Positions 44,301-59,300 of a stretch of DNA of 64,000 nt are shown one piece after another (position 1 is the stretch's first letter; every line of letters starts with the position of its first letter). The notes under the pieces were generated by a model. The model saw nothing but the letters and a program-made list of their open reading frames with translations. It was not told the origin of the DNA and made no database searches. The DNA lies in assembly GCA_036365455.1 (NCBI GenBank), contig JAWQUS010000022.1:4092001-4156000 (forward strand), in the 5' to 3' direction. Origin of the DNA: Macrosoma leucophasiata. Taxonomy: Eukaryota; Arthropoda; Insecta; Lepidoptera; Hedylidae. The position numbers and the translations under genes were made by a program.

Positions 44301-47300
44301 TTCAAATTTCAGGAGCTACGACTGCTACAGATGCATGGTGATACATGAAAAACATAAATATGTGCTGCAGTACAAAGAAAGTAAGTATATGTTTGTAGCT
44401 GTAACGTAATGTGTATGTATGTGTGCAAGGCACAAACATGCGCATCGACGCTCGATATAGCGAGTGACTCAGTCACACCGCGGACACTTCGCCAAAATGC
44501 CATACAAACGCTTATTTTGGTTACCTATTACATAAACATCAATCAGTTACATGTAGTAGTCAAACGTGCAACCGTGTGCGTAGCACGTAGGGTTATGACG
44601 TTATGACTTTAGGCCTCGGACCGACATTAAAGAAATAAAATAATAGTATGTACTTACATAGATATTTTTTTTTTTTTATGTAATTGAAGTGGCAAACAAG
44701 CATGCAGTTCACATTGATGTTAAGTGATGACTGCAGCCTATAGACACCCACACAAAGACCAAGGTCAAAATGCAAATGCGTTACCACTCCTGAGGCCTAA
44801 GGTGTTATGCCTCTGTGCCGGAAATTACAGGGCCGTACATTACCACCTGACCGGAACACGATAGTGCTGAACACTACCATTTAGCGGCAAGTAAATCAGG
44901 TAATGCGGTGGTGCCTACGCCCGCGAGCTCCGTCACTGGAGCTCTACCACAAGTAAGTATTTATTTCTTTCTTTCTATTCTTGGACCCACACTGTGCACC
45001 CCGTCAGGCCACGAGAAAAATATGACAATTGATTTCCAATTTTATTGTTCTTGGCCGATATGGGCCAACTGCGGCTCAACAATTAGGCAAATTTCCTATT
45101 TATGAGTTTCACCCAGTTTACCGGTGCATTTTACACATAAAACACAAACACTACTTCAACAAATAGCACAAGTATTGGAAAATAACACTACCTTCTACTC
45201 ATTCCGTCGACAAGTCACTTCAATTCAATGTACTGAAACATTTTTATTACTAATGCAATACAATCACATTTCTTGGCAAGACTTTTTGCCGCAAGAGAAG
45301 AAAAAATAAACCGAAAAAAGATGGCAGCATACGAAAGAGCGAGATACTCGTAGTTGCGGAACAGTTAATTTGAATTAAAATATCTTTTAACAATAAATAA
45401 AATCATAAATTGTGAAATTTTGTGATAGTCCCATATTTATTTAAATTTAACTATTTTATTGACTAAACAGATAAAGTACCTAAAGTTTTGTAATTGTGAA
45501 CATAATTATTTAACCTTATTTTTTCCTTCGGGAAACTAAAAAAATGATCTTTTTTTTACGACTTGTTGACATACAACCATACACTGCACAATAAAGCACC
45601 ATATTAATGTTAATAAATAATATATTCGATTACAAAATAATCAAAACTAGGCCGCTCGTAACCTCGCTGTAGAGCACCAACTCGTGGGTAACCAAGAGGG
45701 AGGAGAATGGGTGAAGCGCGGCAAATGGGTGGGACGTCGAAGTGTCCATTCTGTACGTAGTATTATTACATATTCTCTGATGCAGTACTGGCAGCACCGC
45801 GAGAACCGCTTGAGAGGCTTCGTCGATGCGCATGTTTGTGTGAGTGTGACGTTTCAAGGTTTTGTACGTAGTTTCTACACTGTTCATATTTGTACTGTGG
45901 TTTTGGTGTCCAATAAAATGTCACTTAATTTCTATTTCTATCATTTCAGCATACTGCAGAGAAAAAGACTCGATCTCGTCTATCTGCGACGAGATAAGCG
46001 GCGATGCGCCCCTGTACTCGATGTTCCGGAAGGAGCCGCGACCCGAACCGCAGCCCTGCCCTTTCCACCCACCACCCTTCACTTTCACTTATAACAGGTG
46101 AGTTTGTCTGATTTATACGAGGATAAGCTGTGTCCGCAACTTCGTCCGCGTAGAATTTAATTCTGTAATGAATGTAGAATAAGTAACCTTATTACATCAG
46201 TTAACTGTCGGTGAAAGTGCCGTCTTAATCGGTCCAGTCGTTTCAGAGATAAGCCGAAACAAACAAACAGACAGACAGACTGACAAAAAAATCTAAAAAT
46301 ATATATTTTGGTACATGAACCGTGTACATATGCATTTAGTAAAAAGCGATTATTTTTATATCACAAACAGACACTCCAATTTTATTTATTAGTATAGATA
46401 ATTCCCTGGAAATCATCGTTAGTCTGCGGGCCGCAGAAACCTTGGAAAGGGTGTTATCAGGTCAAACTTAACACCCCAACCAATAGTGAAAAACTAACAT
46501 ACCACTAACACTAACATACCCACCCTTGGGGAGTGGGGTGGGTTATGTGGGACTCCGGGAAAAGACATCCGTCCAACCACTAGAAACCCCTGGGTGCTCC
46601 GACTCGTCCGCCATTAGTGGCGGGGTCACGGGAACGCTGTCGTTCACATCCGAAACCCCACCGGCGGCTGCCAGTCTCCGAACCCTCATCGGAGCCTTTC
46701 GGCTCCAACTGTAGGTGTTCTTCACGCCACTAGTGTTTAGTGGCGTGAAGAACACCTACACGCCAGCAAGCCCGGGACCTCCATCGGCGTCCCAAGACGT
46801 CCGGGTGGAGGTCCAGGGGCACACAGTCCGGCCCGAGGGGAACGAGGGTGCGACCGCCTATCGACATTGCTATTGTCGTTGTCATTGCTGTCAAATTTTC
46901 ATGCCGATTTTTGCTTTAACTATATAACAATAATCGAAATGAGTTTTGACGGGAACCTTGAAAGAGGCGTATGGTGCCCTTTTTTTATTTCATTTTCTTT
47001 GTGTTTTTTTAAGTAATATTCAATAAATTTGGTGGCATTTTGTTTGGTATAGGTTTATTACAGTGCCCGTGTATAGTGAAATAGAATAACAGTGCGAAAA
47101 CACGACTTTTCAGGTTGCCTCCAAAACTTCATTGTGAATCGCTTTACTTGAATAACTTGACTGTAACTCACTTGACTGACATATTATACTTCATAACTTA
47201 TTTATTTGATACTTGCATATTATACTTGATGACTATAATAAACTAACTTTTACACTGCTTAAATAAATACGAAATATCGTTTTACTTGACACTGGCAATA

Positions 47301-50300
47301 TGTGTAATAGCGATGTCATAATACCAAAAAAAAAAAATATATCGAAATAATCTACCATTATCGCTTGTTTCTTACCTACGAAAGCAACTAGCTCCGAGTT
47401 ATTAGAGCTTTTAAAGGAGCTACAAATGGACATGAAAATTTGACAGCAATAACAACGACAATAGCAACGTTGATAGGCGGTCGCATCCCGGGAGTGTCAG
47501 GGATGAACTGACCCTCCACCGCCCCCACCGCGGCCCCACCACGTTCCTTATCTGACTAGGTACTTATAAATACCTCTGCCTTTGCCTACCGGGAATACAG
47601 GCATGAATATATGATAGCATATATTATATAATCTCCTTATTTCTCATTACAGGGGGTCAGGCGACTGCACGTACCCCCCGTCACGAGCGGAGTCCTGCAC
47701 GGATGACTCGAGACTGCTGCTGCGGTACATGGCCTGCCCCGACGTGCCCGGCACCGAGAGCAATGGTGACATCATCATCATCTTAGCTAAAACGTCCACT
47801 GTTGGACAAATTTAATAGTAGAATTACCCCCTTATTCATAAACGTATTTTAGCTAAAGTGTTGCTAATCTCTCCTATGTCTTTTTCTATCCAGCACATTT
47901 GACAATGCAACTGACAAAGACAAAGCATTCTATAGCTAAAACGTATCTAATGTTAATTTATGAACAACTAACCCCCTATTAACAACTAACTAGAAACTAA
48001 CGCTTAGGGTTAGGTTTTAAGGCAAGACATTTTTTGACATTTTTATTCTATTTTGTAATATTGATGACATTGATGTATAAGTAATATAGGTAATTCAATA
48101 GCGATAATACTGTCTTCTATAAAAAAAATAATATGTATATTCTATTCTATAAAGCCACCCGATTAGAGGGGAAAATGCCACAATCGCCACGCTTAGCATA
48201 CGGATTGGCAGTCGCAGTGGCTGTAGTTTTATCGCAGCACGCTGCTACCCATCTTGGGTTTTCGCATTTGCTCCCAGCCTCATCAGAACGGTTTGACCGC
48301 CATTGTTCGATTGACTGACTGCACTAGTGGAAGGACTCTCTTCCAGTAAAAGAAAAAGAAGGCCTCCCCCAAAAAGGGTAGAGACGGGCGTATAATGGGC
48401 CATTATAATATTATTATTAAAAGAAAATTCTCCCGCTGGTGGGGTCGTCACGTCCCGACGCCGTTAACGTAATATAGTAGCATATTATGAAACAAGTTAT
48501 GTTTCGTTTAAATTAGACTCGATGGTAGGGTCAAGAGTCTTCGGTAAAGTAAAAGAGGTGTGTAAGGTGTAGTAAGTATCGAGATATGAATAAGAATTCT
48601 CCTATATCTACTTCGAAGGGACTTAGCATGATATATTCATAATATTAATTGAATCTAAGGGCGGATCCCACATGGGAATGAAGAGCTCATGACTAAGGAG
48701 TCATGAGTCATGAGGGGAAGGCCCCTCAAGGTTAGGCTGAGGCCTATAGAAATAAACCCTTGAAGATTGAACTAGGACCGTCCCCAAGATCCGCCACGAA
48801 GGACCAATTTTTTTTCTTGTTTCTAGTGGAAGAGTTGGTGTGCCTGGCGACATGGAAGGAAGGCTCCACGCGGTACCTGGTCGGCCAGATATCGCAGGTG
48901 CAACGGAGGAACTCCATAGTCTCTGATGAAGATACTTATAGGTGAGGGTTTTTGTCAAGTGATATAGATTCTGAATACCACAATTGATCAAGTATTTTCG
49001 GAGAAAACTGGCTGTGATAGACGGACAGCCAATCAAACAGACAGATGTACGAGTGATTTTATGAGGGTGACGTGTTTAGCGCAAAAACTGTTGGTACTAG
49101 AGACTTGAAATTTAGCACAAGTATACAACTTTATCACGCCGAAAAACTGGTAAAATAAAAACATGTTTTTTTTTTGATTTTAGGGTACCTCCCCTATATG
49201 TACGCCCAACGCGTGTCCCGACACGCACTTGACCGGTTTTTTTCCTTTTGAGTACGGAACCTTAAAAACGTAACTTCGTAACATGCCTGTATTCCCCGAA
49301 GTGGTAGGCAGAGGTAAATGCATGCATATAAGCATACATGCAAACACGCACGATTCGCCGGCTACGTTTTGGTCCATGTAACAGGTGGCGAGCCTATTGA
49401 CATCTCCGGGCACATTACCAAACTCCAACGTAGTGGGAAACTGCTAGAATAATCCCAACAGGACCAGAGATAAAGGATTTAACACCGTTATCTCTGATAT
49501 CCCCCGATCCCGGAATCGATCCCAGGACCCCAGCGTAGTAGTAGCTGTTTCAATGTACGGCCCTGTAATTGCCGGTACAGAGGCATAAACACCTTAGGCC
49601 TCAGGAGTGGTAACGTATCATTTTGACCTTGGTCTTTGTGTAAGTGTCTATAGGCTGCAAACATCACTTAACATCAAAGTGAACTGCATTCTTGTATGCC
49701 ACTTCTATTACATATAAAAAAGTAGTCGTTGCCTGCTACCTCTAGACTACTGAGGCCATAGAGCAACACGGGCCACCGGCCGCGGCGGACTGGAGGGGAG
49801 TAGCTATAGCGTGTATTACCGATGCAAAACAGTCTGTCATTTTTTGCGGGGGGAAATGCGTGCGACACACACGCACACTACAAAAATCGTCTATTACTAC
49901 GAAACTCACACCTTGACTTTAACAAAATACAGAAACAATTTCACGCACACATTTAATCATCTAGGCGACAGGTATAGGCCCATTTGGGCTTGTATTTTGA
50001 CAGAGGGGAAAGCCTGCATATGGCTACTCCTCTCCGGTGTTGCTCTATGACTGAGGCAGTTACCACTTATAAATTTTAATATACATACATTAAAATTCCA
50101 GATGCTTCATCTACAAAGGGCAACACAGCGACAAAAGCATGACGTACATAATTGCGCAGTCCGGCGACGCTACCTGCAACGGCCTGTCGTCACCTACCGA
50201 CGGCAGCCGTACCATGAAGTTGACCAACAGTGAGTAATTCATCATTTTCTCTTGTTACGTGTAGGTATACCTGGCCTACTGGACTACTTGCACACCGCGG

Positions 50301-53300
50301 ACACTTTGCCATAATTCCATACAAACGCTTAATTCGGTTTCTATTACACAGACATCAATCAGTGATGTGTATTTATACGCGCACCTGTGTGCGTAGCACG
50401 TACAAAATACCAACCGTCGCCCGTAAGAGGGGAAGGGGTTGAGTGATGCGGGCAAATCCGCACGTCGAAGTGTCCATTCTATACGTAGTATTATAACATA
50501 TTCTCTGCTTACTGGGTCTGATATTCGTTTGTCACCAAATAGCTTCCAGTTGAAAATCAGCGTCGGGCTTCGGCCTGACTTATGCTGAACTGGAATCTAT
50601 TTGGTGCAGCCGTGAGACGCTGTTCATTTTTTTTTTTTTTTTTATGTAATTGAAGTGGCAAACAAGCATGCAGTTCACATTGATGTTAAGTGATGACTGC
50701 AGCCTATAGACACCTACACAAAGACCAAGGTCAAAATGCAAATGCGTTACCACTCCTGAGGCCTAAGGTGTTATGCCTCTGTGCCGGAAATTACAGGGCC
50801 GTACATTACCACCTGACCGGAACACGATAGCGCTGAACACTACCATTTAGCGGCAAGTATATTAGGTAATGCGGTGGTGCCTACAACCACGAGCTCCGTC
50901 ACTGGAGCTCTACCACCAGTAAAAAACATCATTAACGGAGGTATTGTGTATATATGCAAGTAATTTAATTTGTCAATTGTTATATGTTTTAAAATTCTTT
51001 ATTTTCTCTCTCTTTTTTGTTTAATAGCCTGTAATAAGCATGTCTCGCAACTGCGCTGATAAAGGATTATTTCTTCTTTCTTATTTCACCCGAAAGACGT
51101 CTACTGCTGGACAAAGGTCTACCCCAAAGACGAAGAAAGGTGACCTTGGCGCGCCACCGCCTGTAGAAATTATTGTCAAAATTGTTATTTATATCTCTTT
51201 TAAGCCCGTGTCAAATAGCTAGCGAACCGAAAGCGTGGCAAAGCGTTTGTATGGTATTGTTTGAATCAATCAATAAAATATACTTTGCCGCTAAATGGTA
51301 GTGTTCAGCACTATCGTGTTCCGGTCAGGTGGTAATGTACGGTCCTGTAATTTCCGGCACAGAAGCATAACACCTTAGGCCTTAGGAGAGGTAACGCATC
51401 TGCATTTTGACCTTGGTCTTGCTGCATGTGGGTGTCTATAGGCTGCAGTCATCACTTAACATCAATGTAAACTGCATGCTTGTTTGCCACTTCTATTACA
51501 TAAAAAAACCATCTTCCAGGCGACGACGAGCACAACCGCTGCCACTTCCCCTCGTGGATCGTGGAGCACCACAAGTGGTTCAGTCTTGACCACACGCACC
51601 AGTATCATTTTACCACAAAAAATGCTACACTCAAGGTACTGTTTTCTTTACTTAAAACGTGTATACTTCTTCATCTAAACTTGTTTTTAATATGATATGG
51701 TTTTAGGTTTTCGCGAGCTACACTCATTGAATTATTATTATATATTATATATTATTTGACGACCCGGTTAGTCCAGCGGTGCGAAACCACCGCTTGATTC
51801 GTGTCCGCGGTCACGGGTTCGATCCCCACACGGAACAAATATTTGTATGGCTCACAGATATTTGCTTCGGGTCTGGGTGTTTGTGTATGTATGTGTTGTA
51901 TACATGTGCACAAGGGCATCCACGCCACAGGTTTATATAATACCTAATGTGGAGCTGTGAGTGTAAGCGTAATAAAAAAATGCCTATTTTAATTAATAGC
52001 TGTTTAAAAACTAAAAAAAAAACGGTTTTTACGGTTTTTTTCTCGCGTATATTAAACTAAATTGTTTTCAATATTTAAGTATAATACTAAATCATTAAAC
52101 TGCCTCAGTAGTATAGTAGTGGTAGGCCGCTTCTATAACGCTGGGGTCCTGGGTTCGATTCATTGGTCGGGCTGTCAGGGGTAACGGTATGAAAACGTTT
52201 ATCTCTGGTTCTATTGGGATTTTTCAATTTTCTGGAAGTTTCCTAGTACCTCGGAGCTAATTTACCCGGAGATGTCAACAAACTGGTCACGTAACACTTA
52301 TTCACACACAACGTGACACTTTTGCGTGGGGCCTGTTTCATCGAATCGCAAGCCGTTATCACGTCTAAAACCATTCGCCAATATTATCAGCAGTTATTCA
52401 TAATGTATAGTTTGTAATATCTTAACAATTTCAAAATACATTAAGATTTATTCAAATTTCATTACATTTTATTTCTTTCATCTCTCCATAAAATCGAGTT
52501 TTGGGTTCCTTGTTGTGACCCTACTATTCTTTGTGCTAGTGATTTAATTATTTAATTAATGAATAGTTGTGTCTATTTGTGAGACACAAAACGAAGATAC
52601 AACTTTTGTAGATGGGCTTGGTAGAAAATGATGCAGCAGGTTTAAGTGAATAACGTGTAATGCGTCAAAAAACAGAAAAAAAGATCGGTTTTATAACATT
52701 TAAAAATTGCACTGAAAGACGGCCGCCATTGGTCAATTTCGTGCCGTCGTGACCGATAGCAGCTCTTATTGGCCCGCAGCACTCCGATGGCTCAGGATTG
52801 GCTAATATACAGAAACATCTGACGTAGTGCGTGAACATTCTCCCGGCCTTGGAAGCTGCAGCTTTCAAATAATTTGGATGTAGGTATGTCGCAGGCACAT
52901 CATATAGGTATAGTTATGTAATCTAATCGTTACTACTCCTCAATCAGTAACGGACATATTTTTGAAAAGGCTCTCCGAATTATTCCCTTGTTGGTCTTGA
53001 TGTCAGCTACGCGCGAAATTCCATCTTTGCCAGGGTAAGTTTTGATGATACGGCCCAAACTCCACTTCAGCGGTGGCAGATTATCGTCTTTGATTAGAAC
53101 CATGGTGTCGTCTGTAAGTGTGTCTTGGTTCGTCGTCCATTTGCACCGCGTCTGAAGCTCCGACACGTACTCGGTTGACCAACGTCTCCAGAAATGTTGG
53201 CGCAGCTGTTCGACCCTCTGGTAGTGAGTCAATCGGTGTACAGGAACGTCCTCGAGATCTTTGAGGACAGGCGCAGTCAGTGGACGGCCAACCAGGAAAT

Positions 53301-56300
53301 ATGCGGGAGATAGGGGTAGGAAGTCTGTAGGATCGGTAGACAAGGGGCTTAATGGTCGGGAATTCAGGATTGCTTCTACTTGTGCCAATACTGTACTGAA
53401 TTCTTCAAATGTAACATGTGCGTTACCCACTACACGAACCAAGTGATATTTACAGCTTTTAATTCCTGCCTCCCACAAGCCACCACAATGACTAGCGTAA
53501 GGCGGTATCATTGAAAATTTGATATTTTGCGATAATGCATAATCAGTAATATTTTTACAAGAAGAGGAAAGAAATTTAGCGAATTCATTTTTAAGACCGA
53601 CGAAATTCTTTCCGTTATTGGAGAAAATTTCTAAAGGTTTTCCACGACGCGATATAAATCTTTTTAAAGCTAGCAAGTATGCATCCGATGAGAGATCACT
53701 AACCAACTCAATGTGAACAGCGCGAGTTGTGAAACATATAAATAAACAAATGTACGCGTTTACAGTTCTGGCGCCTCTCCCCTTGTGCCTCAATATGAAC
53801 ACAGGCCCCGCATAATCAACTCCGCATCGCATAAAAGGAAACCCTGGGTCTAAACGTTCTTTAGGTAGATTTCCCAATATTGGTTTCAAAACCTTACCTC
53901 GCATCCGTGTGCAAGTGACGCAACTGTGTACTACCTTCTTGGCTAGATTTCTGCCACCAACGGCCACCAGGTGTCCCTTATGATAAATAGGAGTAGCTGC
54001 GGTGGAGCGTGCAGTAACTGCTTGTGTTCATATTGAAACAACAATTCTGTAAAACGATGTTTAGAATAAATTAAAATAGGATGCTTTTTACAATATTCAA
54101 AATGTGATGTTTCAAAGTGTGATGTTTTAGCGAGTAACAATATAGATTCATTCAGTTCATCCGAATTAAGCGAATTATTACGTTTGTCGGTTTTATTGTG
54201 TGCATCATGTATAAAACGCAGTACATAAGCAAAGCTTCGCGTCAATCTATTGAACTGGGAGAATCTTAAAAACGGAAACAATGACGATGACTCATTTCCC
54301 GAACATTATTTTGTTATCAGTGTGTTAATATTAATATTTTTTATTTTAAGTAAATTTTCAATTGATGACAATTCTGTGTGTTAAATAAATTGAAAGCGTT
54401 TTTTTTCCTTTTATACCTACTGTTTCCTTTAGTAACGTATCATATACGTGCGGGAAAGATTCCCTTTGTGATATTCTAGCGAGTAACAATATAAATTCAT
54501 TCAGTTCATCCGAATTAAGCGAATCAGTGCGTTTGTCGGTTTTATTGCGTGCATCATGTATAAAACGCAGTACATAAGCAAAGCTTCGCGTCAATCGATT
54601 GAACTGAGAGAATCTTACAAACGGAAACAATGACGATGACTCATTGCCCGACATTATTTTGTTATCAATGTGTTAATATTAATATTTTTTATTTTAGGTA
54701 AATTTTCAATTGATGACAATTCTGTGTGTTCGTTATAATAAGTATTATTCATCATATCAATCGAAAAATGTCCGCTGATGGACCAAAGCCTCCCCATAAG
54801 GGGGAATGTGCCATAACTGCCACGCTTGGCATGTGTATTGGTGATCGCAGTGGCGGTAGTTTTATCGCAGGACGCTGCTGCCCATCTTGCGTTATTGCAC
54901 TTACTACCGCCCTATTGGAATGGTTTGACCGCCATTGTTCGGTTGACTGACTGCACTAGTGGAAGAATTCTCTTTCAGTAGAAGAAAATTCTTCCGCTAG
55001 TGGGCGGTGGGGTCGTCACATCCCGACGCCTATAATCATCATCGTCATTATTACACCATCCTAACCTAAAGTCCTAAATGATACATTTCATCTAGTGACA
55101 AGTTTTTGCATAATACCTAAAATGTTTACTTTGGGTATACAATTAAATTATAAACCCATTTGTGCAATAGAAAACAGCCTGATTTTAAAACGTTGGTAAG
55201 TTCATGACATACCTTTGTGAGGGCGTTAATGTCTGAAGATCCTAGTATGACGTCATCGACATAACAGTCCTCACGGATAACTCGTGCTACCTCATCGCTA
55301 GTACATTCACAAGCCAGCTGTTTCAGACATCTACAACTTAAAAATGGCGCTGACGCGGTACCATAAGTGACCGTGTTTAATTGATAAATACCTAAAGCGT
55401 CACATGGGTTCTCACGCCACAATATTAGTTGCAGATCTCGCTGGTTTTCATCCACTAGTACCTGTCTGTACATTTTTTCCACGTCGGCGCACGCTACATA
55501 CCTATTCTCGCGGAACCTAAGTAAAATAGCAATCAAATCTCCTTGAATTGGCGGTCCTATCATTTGTAAACTATTTAATGATCTTCCGTTACTGGAGCGT
55601 GCGCTGGCGTCAAAAACAACCCTAAGTTTAGTGGTAGTAGCGTGTTCACGAAATACGCCGTGATGAGGCATGAAATAATACGGCTTTCCGTAGGTATCAA
55701 CGCGAGTCATGTGACCTAAAGCTATGTATTCATTAATGAATTCTGAATATAATTTTTTGTACTCAGGATTACGTTGCAATCGTTTTTCTAATGCAAAAAA
55801 CCTATTTTGAGCCTGAGGGAACGATTCTGCTAAAACATCGGGAGATTCTTTGAATGGAATTTGTACACAGAATCTTCCGTCAGCAACACGACGAGTAGTT
55901 TGCTCGAAATGATTTTCACACGCACGTTCTTCGTCGGTAATCGAATTTGTCTGTGAACTAATCGAACCCTCTTCTAGTTCCCAAAAACTACGCAGCAACG
56001 CATCCATAGCTTCAGGTTCAATAGATTGCGAAAAATTACAACGGACTTGTTTCATCTGACGTGTTGAATAGATCGGGCCTGATAATATCCATCCAAGTTT
56101 TGTATTCAATAAATACGGACCATTTGATAAACGTAATCGACCTTCTATTATGAGGTCCCAAAATAAATCCGCGCCTATGAGTAAGTCAATAGGTTGCGAC
56201 TCGTTAAAACTTGGATCAGCTAATTTAATGTACTCAGGTATTAGAAAGTTATTTCTTTTAACAGAAATGTGTGGCATATTTAGAGTAATTTGCGGCAATA

Positions 56301-59300
56301 TTATACAAGTAATGCGTGTTTTAAAATCAGCGATAGTGGAATGTATTTCTATATCACACATTTGCGAACTTTGTGTGACAGAGTTCCCTACGCCGCGTAT
56401 TTGAAAAGTGGACTGTATGTTGCGCGTGTTAAGTTTGTCGCTTAAATTTTGTGTTATAAAACACCGTTCGCTTCCGTTGTCTAATATTGCGCGCGCTTTA
56501 ACAAATTTACCTACATCGTCGATAATCTCAACAATTGCAGTTGACAACAGAACGTGCGAAACCGGTGACAACTGAGCGTCTAAGTTGTCCGTGTGTGCAC
56601 TATTTACGTTATAGGTAGATAGTGCTAGTGTGCCTTGTTTGTTTTCATTACTATCAACGATGGCGAGAGAACCGGTTTTGTTGCATGTTTTATTTAATGA
56701 TAACAATGCAGTTGTGTGCTTACTTACCGAATTCTCCTCAACGTTATCACCGTCGTAATGAATTAGCGAATTGTGCTTTTTCTCGCATTTCCGACATGGT
56801 CCGAATCGACATTCCCGAGATGTATGACCTACATTGAAACAGTTTTCGCATAACCCTTTATCACGTACCAATTTTAATCTCTTCTGTGCGCTTAAATCAA
56901 GAAATAGTTGACACGAATATAATGGGTGTTTTCCATTGCACATAGGACACAATCTATTTGAAAAAGTAGATTTCGAATAACCGGAATTATTTTTTGATTT
57001 ATTGTTATTATTCGTAACAATATTGCAGTGAATCTTAGTATCACTCTGTGATGAATTGTATCGCTTAGAACTGTGTGAATTACCTTTACTGTGTGTCAAA
57101 ATAAGTGTTTCTAACATTTCTGCCCTACCTCTTAGAAAGTCTAATAAAGTATTCACAGTAGGCGAAGATACTGAGTCACCACTTTTATTATGAGTGCCAG
57201 CTTGTCCCGATAGTGTTAATTTAAATTGTTCCCATTCTCGTTCAGTGGTCGAATCTAATTTTGATACGATTAAATAAATAAGCAAGGTGTCCCAGTGCTC
57301 TGTGGGTTCACCGAGGGATTTTAATGCGCGTATGTTTTTTAATACTGTATCAATAAGCCTTCGTAATAAAACCGGTGACTCATTAGATAACGACTGCATC
57401 GAAAACAAAGCCTTTACATGGTTATGTATCAATAATTTATTATTGTTATATCTATTTAATAATAGCTCCCATGCAACACAATAATTGGAAGACGAAAATT
57501 CGAGAGAATCTATTACCATTAGTGCATTGCCCGATAGTGATGATTTTAAATAGTGAAATTTTTGTATGCTAGTTAAATCGTGCGTATTATGGATGAGTGA
57601 CACGAATGTATCGCGAAACTCAAGCCATTGATCGCAGGCACCATTAAACGAAGGTAACGTAATAGTAGGTAATTTCACTGACTGTGTTATACTACGCATT
57701 GTTCCCCGAGCTTGATCAGATCCCTCATCGGAGACCGCCAAGCTTTGAGCTTCAGCCAAAATACAATAATATTCGTTCTCAAAATCCTCTCTTATTTGAA
57801 GTTGATTTTCTATATCGCTATCCGAAATAAAACGTTCTATACGATCTTGAACGTCGTTGAATTCGCTAAATAGACTTTCGAATCCTTTAATGCGTAATTT
57901 TAATTCGGCATTATGCGAAGTAAAAATAGACCGGCCATCTTTACAAGACTGATTAGTCGTTAAGTATTTTTTAAAATTTGTAAGCCTCCCTTTTATTACA
58001 CCGCGACGTTTATTAAGCTCACGAATATCACTATTACTGATCTTTGCGTCTACACTAGTCATCTTGGCACTTAATAGAAAGAAAAATACTCACAGTTAAC
58101 AGGTGGAGATTAATTACGTAGATACTTAGCTTTACTTAGCTTCCATAAAACCTCGGTTCCGTTTAGCGGGCACACATATACAATTTTATTAATCGATAGG
58201 CAATATGCTGAAATTAACTGAAATATGCACAAATACAGTATTAACACAAAGTAAAAGTGGGAAAGGTTTGGGAATGGAATGGCTGACACGTTTCACCTAA
58301 TGCGCGCTGGCTGCTGCTTCAATCGCCCGTGATTTCTTGTATATACCTCCGTCGATTGCTTATTTCTTCAACTTTCGGCTCGAATGACCAATTTATGTCT
58401 ATTTGTGAGACACAAAACGAAGATACAACTTTTGTAGATGGGCTTGGTAGAAAATGATGCAGCAGGTTTAAGTGAATAACGTGTAATGCGTCAAAAAACA
58501 GAAAAAAGATCGGTTTTATAACATTTAAAAATTGCACTGAAAGACGGCCGCCATTGGTCAATTTCGTGCCGTCGTGACCGATAGCAGCTCTTATTGGCCC
58601 GCAGCACTCCGATGGCTCAGGATTGGCTAATATACAGAAACATCTGACGTAGTGCGTGAACAAGTTGCTTCAACGAATTGTACGTAATAAAATAAAAGAA
58701 AAATGTTATAGCGCCACCTCAATTACAGGTGCATGCGTAAACCACAAAAACCAGCAAACAAAAAATTATTCTAAAGATTTCCATTTCCAAGCATTTCCAT
58801 AATTAAAAACATGCAACATTTTAACATTTTTTGATAATAATTGAAACACTTTATAAACCATACATAGATTGTCTTACGAAAACTTATATGATTCCAGATA
58901 ATGAATGCCGACCGGACGTTCGAGGAGAAGCGGCTGGTGTGCCACTCCATACTGGAACAGAAAGACAAGAAATACATCAAATTAGTGGCGCACGTCACTA
59001 GAGGATGGTGAGTTTGATTGAATAATTTGTTATTCTGATAACAATGTCTCAGCCAGAGGCGGCTCTTGACGTTTTTTAGTGGAAATTCCCAAAAAAATGC
59101 ATACCTAATTCTTTTCTCATTCAATTTTAAATATTTATTTAAAAGAAAAACTGCAAAATAACTGATGAATCCATCACGTTTGTTTGTATACCTACATAAA
59201 ACGGCAAAAGCAACACAGCGTATGATTCCCGCGCACTTGCGGGCGCCGCGGTTCGGCAATGTCACGTGATCACGTGTGAGCGGCGCTCCGCATTAGGCTA

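Larger units (their letters stand above)
52570..58662 (-). mobile_element. BEL/Pao LTR retrotransposon, recent but defective
   Basis: 6093 bp, bounded by LTRs of 268 and 267 bp and by perfect 5-bp target duplications AGTTG (52565-52569 and 58663-58667). It lies antisense in the 7.3-kb intron between 51635 and 58898. Internal order on the minus strand: gag, protease and RT start in one frame (58062-55126); a repeat insertion and missing RT C-terminus and RNase H; a duplicated segment; then integrase. A likely primer binding site starts TTGGTCATTCGAGC right after the 5' LTR, and a purine-rich GGCCGGGAGAA precedes the 3' LTR. Confidence 0.93.

Noticed and set aside
46526..46927. Mirrored frames starting MFFTPL on both strands
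   Set aside because: The shared start is caused by the perfect hairpin at 46711-46759, so both are artefacts of the palindrome.
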